The translations under genes and the position numbers were made by a program. Below, in pieces: positions 55,585 through 64,000 of a stretch of DNA of 64,000 nt. The notes under the pieces are model-generated. The model was not told the DNA's origin. It was given only the letters and a program-made list of their open reading frames with translations, and searched no databases. The stretch lies in assembly GCA_028023455.1 (NCBI GenBank), contig JAQFVV010006476.1, forward strand, positions 1 to 64,000. Reading direction: 5' to 3'. Source of the stretch: Epiperipatus broadwayi. Taxonomy: Eukaryota > Onychophora > Udeonychophora > Euonychophora > Peripatidae. Every line of letters begins with the position of its first letter. The stretch's first letter is position 1.

Positions 55585-56281
55585 GTATTGTAAATTATTA
55601 TTGATATAAGATTTGTTTATATTTTGTATTAGAAATATTTAAGAAAAGTATGAATATTATTTGGTAATATTTGATAAATTTAAATAAATAGAAATATTTG
55701 TAATTAGTTTTTGAATATAGTTTTATTTACAAAATCAGTATTACTGATTTTTATAAGTTACATAAGTTAGATAATGTGACATCTTTTTTTAACTTGAGGT
55801 CCAGTTTTATTTCTATTTAATGCTTATTGAGATTACTCAATACTTATATTGTGACTTCTGAAGTTGAAGAAAAGTGTTACAAATAGTTAATTTTAGTCAA
55901 AAGTAGTTGAAATTTGAGCATCATAGTGTAAAATCTAATAATGAGTTTACAAATTTCTCAGGGGTTGCTGTATTTATGTTAAATTGTCTATCTGAAAAAA
56001 TGTGGAGAAACTGCAGTAGACTTACGTTTAAGAAATAATTACTATTGTAATTGTATGTTGGACTGTTTTCATCATCTAGAACTAATTGTTAATATCTTTA
56101 AACAAATTCAAATTTTATTGAAAATTTTCATTTACATTAAAATGCTATAATACATGGGTTATTTGTATGTTTATAATGGATTATTTCCATAATCTAATAT
56201 GAGTATTGAAAATCTTTAGAAAAATTTAACTTTATTTAAATATTCTTTCCACTTCTACTTATTTGCATTGCTGAATTATAT

Positions 56282-56561
56282 ATAATATAATACACCATAT
56301 ACACCTTAATTGACACTACGATGCAGTTTAACATATGATTTATTTTATCTCCTCTTGCCTACAGTTTCAACTGCCCAGCAGTCATCATCAGAGCTTTGAC
56401 ATATGATTTATTTTATCTCCTCTTGCCTACAGTTTCAACTCTCCAGCAGTCATCATCAGAGTTTTGATGATGATTGTTGGACAGTTGAAACTGTAGGCAA
56501 GAGAGATAAAATAAGTCATATGTTAAATTGCATTGTAGAGTGTCAATTAGGGTGTATATGA
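56282..56561. mobile_element. Foldback with triplicated CTGATGA...GAAA motif (family D)
   Basis: Outer arms (56290-56350 and 56505-56560) are inverted, ATATACACCTTAATTGACACT and complement. A 62-bp inner segment is repeated twice directly and once inverted. Each contains CTGATGATGACTGCTGG...CAG.TGAAACTG (or complement), with a strong 5-bp hairpin ACTGC/GCAGT between the core-like parts. Flanked by TGAATTATAT at 56272-56281 and 56562-56571. It resembles a hammerhead core but stem I pairs over only about 3 bp. Confidence 0.65.
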
Positions 56562-56574
56562 TGAATTATATTTT

Positions 56575-56960
56575 ATTTAAATATTCCAAATACATTCAAC
56601 TGTTAGTAATAGCACATCAAACAGGGTTAGTAATGTTGTGCATTTACTAATCTGTTTGATGTGCTATTACTAGCAGTTGAATGTGTTTGGAATATTTAAA
56701 TAAAGTTAATTTTTTTTAAAGGCATTCAATAATCATATTAGATGATGAAAGTAGTCCAATATAAAAATACAACTAAAACACCAGCATCACAAACTTCCAG
56801 GAAAACAATACATGGATTAGTACATAACACAAGTTTCAGGTGGTATTATTTTTGTCACTTCTTCGGGTGTTGTTGGCCTGATTAATGACAGTATTAGCTT
56901 ACTAATTGAACCCGAGACCTTTAGCTTCATGAATATTGAATTTAATATGATGTTCTAACG
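56575..56960. mobile_element. SINE composite, rearranged copy
   Basis: Contains the tail of the SINE at 13938-14250 in + orientation (TTTGGAATATTTAAATAAAGT...CATCACAAACTTCC) with an inverted partial tail to its left (56575-56640). To its right is the SINE head in minus orientation (GGTTCAATT B-box-like at about 56903-56912, complement). Such a foldback arrangement suggests template switching or nested insertion. Confidence 0.6.
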
Positions 56961-57869
56961 AACTAGATTATTCTATCAAAGGCAACAGTTAATAAAAATA
57001 TGATATATTTGTCTATAACAGTGGGAAATAACTACATAAGTCAACTTGTGTGATAATCTATAATGTTTGGAAATCAGTTTTTAATTTTGCTTTCAAAAAA
57101 ATGAAAAAATCAAGAGGTCCCTCGCAGAAAAATATATAAAATTTTTATTGATTGTTGCCTTTGTGTTTCTAAATACAGATAGTGCCGTTGAAACTTTCCA
57201 GCTTTGGTTTATATTTATTTACTATATTTGAGTTTTGTTTAGCATTATGCAATCTTTAATTTATTTTTATGTAGTTATGTTTGGAGTTTTTTTAAAGCAT
57301 AAATTGATTATTTATTAAGGAACGTGTAACATGTTTGTTTAACAGCTTTTAATATTTAAGCTTATTTAAATTAGCACTTGTGTTTAGTATAGTCATGAAA
57401 TTATCATATTTAAGAACTTGTAACATATTGGTAAGAAGATTTCATTTTATCTAAGTTGTCTGATTCAGATTTTGTGTTTCTAAATACATATAGTATTGTT
57501 GAAATTTTTTAGCATTGATTTGTATTCCTTTTTTATAGAATAATTATTTTGTCTGAATTTAGTAAAAAACTGTTGATCAATAATGAGCTAGTATTTTGGG
57601 ATAGAAATTGAATTATTTTACTTTTTGATAATAATGAAATAAAAGCTTTGACTTCTCAGAAACATTTTTTAGTCTAGTTGATGTTTAAACTTTCAATGTG
57701 TTATGTACGTAATTCAGCATTGATTTTCAACTATTTTTTCTTTAAAGAAAACAATTAATAATGTTTCTAAAGTTTGAAAGTTATTAGCTAAAAAGAACTT
57801 ATTTTCACTAAAATAATACTGATACTTAAATAATATTTTTGTAATGTAATTTTCATCACACCACTCTCA

Positions 57870-58060
57870 TGCAAGATAGGGAATATTTTCTATACACATT
57901 TAACACCTTGTGGATGGATATAATTGTAAACATATGATCAAAGACATGTGAAAGAGATCTATGATTTCCAATATGCAAAATCTCTTTCATATGTTTATGA
58001 TTATATCCCTCCACAAGGTGTTAAAAGTGGATAGAAAACATTCCCTACCTTGCATATTAT
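57870..58060. repeat. Foldback, about 190 bp
   Basis: Left arm GCAAGATAGGGAATATTTTC...TTAACACCTTGTGGATGGAT and its complement on the right (to CCCTACCTTGC at 58043-58053). Arms are about 75 bp with a few mismatches. MITE-like; no coding, no clear target duplication. Confidence 0.75.
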
Positions 58061-59029
58061 TACAGAAATATTATTCATTATTGGACAATCTCTAGTCTAA
58101 TGAATGACTCATAAAAATATTAATATCGATACTTTTTTGGAAGCTTTACTTTCAATCACAACATAGTGAAATTTAATGTCTGTTTGAGAAATTTTGTCAG
58201 AATTAATTTTAATGAAGTTAAAATGTAAAAAGTGTCTGCTTGTCTTTTTTCTTCTGATCTGGAAACGTATCACTATAACAATTTGTCAAGAAGTTATACA
58301 ATTTCCAGGCTAGTCAGCCAATCCTATCTTTATAGACAAATGTGCACAGAAACTTTACGCTATATTCATTTTTATATCTTTTAATAGATCCATCTATGCT
58401 ACCTTTCATCTTAAGAAGTTGCGTTTTAATAGATTTGAGAAACCGATTGGTTTGAGTAATAAAAATTATCTGAAATGAAAATCAAACATATTAACTACAT
58501 TTAGAGAGCTAATTTAATTAGGACTATTAAATAATTAAAGTTATTTTAAATAAATTTTAATCAAAAATATTCTTCTGATATGGCATTAATCAGCATTTAT
58601 TAAGCTAAAAAAAAAGTATAATGATTCTGAAAAGAAAGCAGCAACTAGAGATAAAATGCCATGTAGCTTGGGGCTTATGGTTTTACATATATCCACCAAA
58701 GTAAGAACAATATTTAGAAATGAAAAATTTCGTTTTAGAAGGAACTTTATTGAAGGAAATATATATCTACAGATATTTCAGTTCAAAAGAAAAAAAATTA
58801 ATGCAAAACTATTCAAAGAATACTACAAGTGAATTATACTATTATTAAAAACATTTACAATTAAAAAGGAAACAGAAAATATATCTCACTAGAGATTAGG
58901 GCACTGATGGACAAGTGACCAAATGGCTGCGAAAATGTCTGATGGGTTGATTTTTTTTATCTCTTTGTTTTATTGTCTCTAATTTGTTTTTAAATGTATT
59001 AAAATTTCTTTCATTATTATTGTAAAGAT

Positions 59030-59075
59030 ATTTGCCCGGGTTGCGGGTTCGCGTCCCGGCCGATGCTATGACATT
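59030..59075 (+). other. tRNA-like B-box island
   Basis: A GC-rich patch in AT-rich DNA holding GGGTTCGCGTCCCGGCC, close to the pol III B box GGTTCRANTCC. The patch resembles the right end of the element at 35151-36477 (GGGTTCGAAC...TCGGCCGCGG, then CAGCATTT). No A box or cloverleaf is present, so it is a transposon relic rather than a tRNA gene. Confidence 0.45.
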
Positions 59076-59659
59076 TAAAAAAAAATGTTGTACTTCTTAT
59101 TTCTGCCTGAAGCAAGCATTTGGAAAAGACTAATTGAACTTATAGTAGCATTTTTTTTCTAATAAATTTATGTGAATTAAGTTCATAATCGATGAATAGT
59201 TTATGATTCAGTAATTATCTGATCAGAAGTTTCACTGACAAACTGCCAATCTTTTAAATAGTCAATAAAAAAAACAACAAAGTCATATATCACACAAACC
59301 AATTTTTTAAGCTTGTAAATAAATTAATGAATGGTACTAATTGCTCTAACAAGGTCTATTGATAAATGCCACAAGAGAAAGCATTTAAAAATCTCTATCC
59401 AGAAACCACCACTAACCTCAGACCACTGGTTTCATGCTTTGGCACTCCTCAATGAGGCTCTAGGGTAGTTTCAGACACTAGATCTAAAAATACCAACCCA
59501 AAGTCAGCAGAGCTTTTATATTTAAAATTATGCCAGATAGAATTAAATGGTGGTTTTAATTTCTAGATTTTAAAGTCATTAGGCAAGAAAATTGTTGGTA
59601 ATTGAAGTAATGAGAGATAACAGTCTGATTGCAGACCTATATTGCCATCCAGTGATAAT

Positions 59660-60125
59660 CTTTTAATTAACTTGCTAATATTGAATAGAACAGTCATACT
59701 TTGTGAAATTAAAAAAAAAAGAAGGTGGAAAGACAACTGATTTGAAAATTATATATGTACTTTATGAAAGTCCAAATATTGGAAACACAAATGGAATGGG
59801 ATTCATTGTAAATAAACAATGGAAGAACAACATTATAAAGATTGTAGAATGGTAACGATTCAGTTTAATGGAAGATACCAAATGCTGATAAGTCAAGTTT
59901 ATGTTCTAATAAGTTTTCATTTTGACTATTTTTATGTAAAGAATCCTTTTGATCAGGTTGGACAATATTTTTAAATTATCATGGTAAATGTGTATACTTG
60001 AATCGGAAAAATAGTTGAATGATGAAAGTGCTATGAGTTAATTTGAATTTGAAGGCAATGAGAAAGGAAATAAAAATTCTTGAATTTGATGAGAAAAAAA
60101 TATTATTAATTAAAAAACAAACTCT
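59660..60125 (+). mobile_element. RTE-like LINE fragment, endonuclease part
   Basis: Aligns with about 39890-40400 of copy 1: GACAACTGATTT, AATGGAATGGGATTCATTGTAA (split by changes), GGAAGATACCAAATGCTGATA, then the GDFN region in degenerate form. Heavily decayed, with no open frame. The SINE tail segment follows directly. Confidence 0.75.
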
Positions 60126-60134
60126 GTAATGAAA

Positions 60135-60340
60135 GTCATGATAGATTGTCATTGGTCAGGCCAGAATGCCTAAAAAAGAGAAAAATAATATCATTCTAAA
60201 CATTGTGTTATGTAGTAATATGAATGTGTTATTATTACAGTTGAGAGTATTTGAAAAAATATAAATAAAGTTTGAATTTTTCTAAAAATATTTAATAATC
60301 AAGCTAAATAATGGCAATTTTTCAATTTATAACAAGTAAA
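60135..60340 (+). mobile_element. SINE fragment lacking the tRNA head
   Basis: Starts at TTGTCATTGGTCAGGCCAG and continues to the AATAAAGT tail and CATCACAAACTTTC, as at 14020-14240. It starts exactly where the tRNA-like head would end and abuts the LINE fragment. Confidence 0.65.
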
Positions 60341-60596
60341 ATGCCACCATCACAAACTTTCATAAAAAATAAAATAGTTGCTTACTTGAAATGTATCCAA
60401 TTATATATTTTCTAACACAGACATATTAGCATAAACAATGTCTATTAGAAAATATATAAATTACTAAAATTTTTACTTCATTAATTTGTGGAATATGTAT
60501 TAAATATGGTGTTGTGGCTAAGTATGTTTAAAGTCATGTAACAAAACAAATAACATTTACGAAAATAGATAAATAATATAGTAATCATTTGGATAG

Positions 60597-60975
60597 TTAT
60601 GTCCTGTACATGAGGGGTTAGATTGATCTTAAGTCAACATGGGTGTGACAAGAATCTCGGCCTCAGGGTGGCCTTTGAACATTCCATCATCAGATTTTCA
60701 ATTGGATGGACAGTTGAAGAGTTGGAGTGTGGAATGGATTGAAGCTTGTCCGTTAAAGTATAAAGAGTGGCTATCTTAATATATATCTGACCACTTATAG
60801 CATATATGTGTAGAGATGGTAATCTGGACCAACTGACGATTGCTGGTTTAGCATGAAATACGTATATATTGATGATTATTTATTTTTTCAACATATATGT
60901 GTTCAAGTGTATCAGGGTTATGAGATAGAGTGGAGAGTGGTGAGTTGTGTGAAAGTTTGTGCTCATATACCCTGT
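60597..60975 (+). mobile_element. Family B single unit
   Basis: The only uninterrupted, non-inverted family B unit: from GTCCTGTACATGAGGGGTTA through GGCCTCAGGGTGGCCTTTGA, a hammerhead and GTGTTCAAGTGTATCAGGG to GCTCATATACC. It defines the unit length at about 380 bp. No target duplication was recognised. Confidence 0.8.
60818..60880 (+). ncRNA. Hammerhead ribozyme motif, family B
   Basis: Core CUGACGA and GAAA intact. Stem II is UGCU/AGCA with a U-U mismatch at its base. Stem III is AU/AU region with an extra UA repeat; stem I is ACCAA/UUGAU inner and AUC/GAU outer. Weaker than the copy at 19141-19200. Confidence 0.55.
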
Positions 60976-61962
60976 TAATCTTTATATATTTGTTACTTAC
61001 AAAGATATTTTTACTGGTTATTTTGCATTTATATTTACTATTACTTGCTGATGTACTAAAAATATAGTCTTATTATTTCTAGAATTTATTTCCGTAGTTG
61101 AATCAACCAGTCCTAGCAATTTCTTCACTGGACATCCTAATAAAAAATATGAATAGAACCCCATTCATACTTGTTTACAATGAAAAACTTTAACCAATTT
61201 ATAATATCTCCGAGAGTTCTGGATATTGAAAGCTATTCATTGAAAGCTGGAATAAAAACCAGCTACAACATATGTATTTGCAAAGTCTTGGAAATTATTA
61301 AGAAATTTATAAATCTTTTGATAATGCTAGAAAAGAAAGATTCAAAGAGCCTGTTAAAACAAAACTTTACAAGGTGAAATTGGTTAGTATAAAAATATAC
61401 TGCTATTACTGTATTTTAATAAAATAAGTTATGAGATTTTAATGCACAGAGAGGGAAAATAATAAATAAAATAGATAAATATTGAATAGCTGGAACAAGA
61501 TTAACTGAATGCTGTAAAAATATTTAATTAAAGTGTATCGTGTAAGGAAAATTATTATCAGAAGGAAAAGTAAATACCAGATATTGAGGAAATTTAATTA
61601 GTATGAGTTAAAATATTAATTAAATTTATAGAAGCTACGGTTAAACTGATAGTACACCCATCATCCTGATTTCCCCAATGGGCTTAATTAATCCAGGAAA
61701 ACAAAAGGATTAAACATATAAAAACTGGGGGAAAAAGGAACACATGCTCTTCATCGTTCTCTTCAAAATAACTGTTGAAACCAGTATGAAGTAGCAGAAG
61801 AAACCATTCTTATTCCCAGAATCTTGGCTCCTGAAAGTCAATAAGCTGACTAGGGCCATAACAAATTGCCCCAATCTTATTATTTTAAACATCTTAAAGA
61901 GCTTTCAGGCTTAAAAAACAATGATGGTAATAAATGTAAAAGTACTCGCATTATTATTATTA

Positions 61963-62079
61963 AAACAGGCAAAAACTCACTATACATATTGCCACTCAGT
62001 GCAAGCCAGAGTAATCAATGGATGCCACAAGTTTGAGCAAGCATAGGGAATAGTGATCATGTGATGTTTATTGTTTTAA
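61963..62079. mobile_element. Family A remnant, 117 bp
   Basis: Left terminus block (AAAACAGGCAAAAACTCACT...CAAGCCAGAGTAATCAATGG) joined directly to the other family terminus (GTGATCATGTGATGTTTA). The ribozyme region is deleted. Flanked by CATTATTATTATTA at 61949-61962 and 62080-62093; this is a simple repeat, so the duplication is less certain. Confidence 0.65.
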
Positions 62080-62429
62080 CATTATTATTATTATTTAATT
62101 TTAACTTTTCCTAAAAATAAAGAATTGTTATAAAAAACGGATTAATTAATTTATTATTATTGGTGAATAGACTTTGTAAGCGAAAGAACTTATTCCTAAT
62201 TAGCTGTGTTCGGATTATATTAAATTAGCAGTTTTGATTCATGTATCTATATATATTGTATTTGTGAAGTTTAATCTATATATAATAAATTACTTAAAAC
62301 TGAAATCTGAATCAGCTACTGTTCTTTTTGTGCTTGAAAATTATATTCCGTACTGAATTGTTATTCTTACTCCAGCTTAGTGAACTAAGACATAGCACTG
62401 CTATTATTTCTGTCTAGATCAAATCTTGT

Positions 62430-62690
62430 AATTCAATTTTTATCCACTTCCCAATTTCTGCTCTAATTGAAACTTTACATACATATAAATTAACTAATGA
62501 TAGTACAATTTTTTTAGAGTTTACAAATAATTTTAGTATCTAGCAATACTCCTTATAATTTCAAATTGAATGATTCTTTGAATACTTATAAAGCCTAAAA
62601 GTAGAAAATATATATTTTTAAAGAAATGCATTAAAAAATAAAAAAATTTTTTTTTCAGCTTTCACAAATAAAAGCCTTGAATATTTTCCC
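62430..62690 (+). repeat. Dispersed repeat D2, copy 2
   Basis: Partner of 7120-7460, same orientation and block order. Confidence 0.55.
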
Positions 62691-63669
62691 AAAGAACTAT
62701 TTAAATCAACTTACACAAATAATACTCATTTTCTTGTATCAGTGTCAACCTATTTGTCAGATGATCTTTTTTTATGTTATGAATAGATTGGTATTGATAT
62801 AAGAAAGTGGTCATTATTATCTGAATCCATAGCATGTTTGCTAACTAGTCATCAAAATTATTTATACATTTGGAACCAGTATTGCAGCATTTTGCTAAAT
62901 AAATTAATGTTGTTAAAAAAAAAACTTTAATAAAAGAAGATTGCATCAATAAAGATAGTTTCTGCCTTTGATTATTAATGAAAGAATTGATTCATAGCAG
63001 TTTTATCATCACATGAATTCAGCCTATCTTTCAATCAGCTTGGAAAGAACATCAACTATTTTGGATAACAATTTTTGATGTATAGTTAGTTTTGTTTGAC
63101 TGGCATAGTTTTATTTTGTGTTACATTTTGGGAATTGTATCTGTTTGGATAATATTGATGAATGTGTCATCAATTATGCTTCAGTTTTATATTTTTTAAA
63201 CTCAAGGAAAAATATGTTATCTGTTTGTGTGACTTATTCAGATTTAAGTTAGTCAGGACTAAGTTTGTTAATATCTACTAACTTTATTTGGATTAGTGGA
63301 ACATTGTGAAAGATAATTCTATTTTAATGATTTTATTTCTGGTGCAGTTAACATTGGGCCTTGCAATTTCATTGATTGTGATTATGGTAATTTCTTATAT
63401 CCATCATATCTGTTAAAATGACTCAGACTCTTGGGATCTTTCCATCTTTATTTTCTTACATTATCATTAGCTTTTATAAAACTATTTGATTTTTTATTGT
63501 TTAAATAATATATTACTTAGATAATAGTCTCATTAATGAGAGATATATACACAGTATGTCCCAGTGAAAAGATGATTGATTCTCTAACTAACCTGTCTCT
63601 TGCACAACTTCTCGGTCAATCCATGTGTTATATAGCAACATAGTTTAATTATCCACTACAAAAATTTTA

Positions 63670-63835
63670 AATTGCTAGCATGTTTTAATCATCTTCAGTG
63701 CTTTCACTGCTATCATGAAATCTTGCAAACCATTTCAAAACATTTTTGCTATTCATGGCTTCACTGCCATACACAGTCAGAATTATTTCAAACATTTCAG
63801 TAGCAGTTATGCTCAATTTAAACAAAATTTAATGT
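63670..63835 (-). pseudogene. Mariner-like transposase relic, N-terminal domain
   Basis: On the minus strand one frame reads ITATEMFEIILTVYGSEAM, then NVLKWFARFHDSSESTEDD before a stop. This matches the first helix-turn-helix of mariner transposases (family pattern ...TATETFEML...YG...V.EW..RF..GRES.EDD). A one-base shift just upstream brings in IKFC. The DDD catalytic core does not follow; unrelated AT-rich sequence begins right after EDD. It would have bound transposon ends but cannot transpose. Confidence 0.75.
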
Positions 63836-64000
63836 TATTGTATTGCTCTATTGTGGGTTACAATGTACTGTTACATTTTATGTCATAACTCAGACATTTC
63901 ACACCTTAAAATTTTTATGGTGAATAACCAGATTATATTATTTTGAATACTTGTATTAGATTTAGAGATGATGATGTAAATCATTTGGAGAGAGAACCAG

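Larger units (their letters stand above)
55585..64000 (+). other. PAQR3-like intron 2, continuing past the window
   Basis: Starts with the GTATTG donor. I searched for the next expected exon (a Val-Cys-x-x-x-Ser...Tyr-His helix) and found none, so it should lie right of the window. Contents other than the listed repeats are AT-rich and unassigned (55.6-56.2, 57.0-57.8, 58.1-59.0, 59.1-59.6, 60.98-61.95 and 62.7-63.6 kb). Confidence 0.7.

Noticed and set aside
55585-64000. Third PAQR3-like exon
   Set aside because: I looked for the Val-Cys-x-x-x-Ser...Tyr-His continuation after an AG acceptor in the + frames and saw none; it probably lies beyond the window.

Overview
This is an AT-rich animal genomic window with long introns and many degraded transposable elements. 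It is not prokaryotic: there are no operons, dense genes or ribosome binding sites. The host looks like an invertebrate metazoan, but the sequence does not identify the phylum. The only host gene I can support is the 5' part of a PAQR3-type gene (seven-transmembrane progestin/adipoQ receptor family). Exon 1 is at 27196-27407 and exon 2 at 55422-55584, both on the + strand. They are separated by a 28,014-bp intron, and the 3' exons lie beyond the right edge. The splice rebuilds a serine codon exactly (AG|C) and gives the family's CIKS...SNE...NIWSHL core.

Left of the gene (1-27 kb) is intergenic repeat territory. It holds a 1.4-kb purine tract, dispersed AT-rich repeats, a hAT-type MITE with an 8-bp target duplication (15606-15997), a tRNA-headed SINE, a block duplication (about 18.9-21.5 kb versus 22.8-24.2 kb) and many foldback elements. 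Inside intron 1 (27.4-55.4 kb) are two LINE lineages. One is a CR1-like element (minus, about 30.0-38.5 kb) whose first ORF resembles an SGNH esterase. The other is an RTE-like element present as two long copies (plus, 39.4-42.6 kb; minus, 48.4-54.7 kb) and two fragments (10.1 and 59.7 kb). The LINEs are themselves cut by later insertions with recognisable target duplications: two related solo-LTR-like elements (31592-33814 and 49919-51885, 4-bp duplications), a TA-type inverted-repeat transposon (52201-53460), a second inverted-repeat element (35151-36477) and a foldback (36781-37238). Sequence right of exon 2 is intron 2 with more of the same families.

The most interesting system is a set of short repeat families (called A, B and C here) that carry type I hammerhead ribozyme motifs. 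The motif is the CUGANGA core, a hairpin and GAAA, with a very short stem III, an NUH cleavage site and a two-part stem I. Families A and B usually occur as head-to-head inverted pairs, so a ribozyme is encoded on each strand. Insertions are flanked by 12-14 bp target duplications (7.6, 13.1, 18.2, 19.0, 21.6 and 62.0 kb), which fits target-primed reverse transcription rather than cut-and-paste. Family C is a roughly 400-bp tandem dimer whose second unit ends about 8 bp from the equivalent of the predicted cleavage site. Hammerheads are known in Penelope-like elements and retrozymes; the head-to-head foldback layout is the part that may be new.
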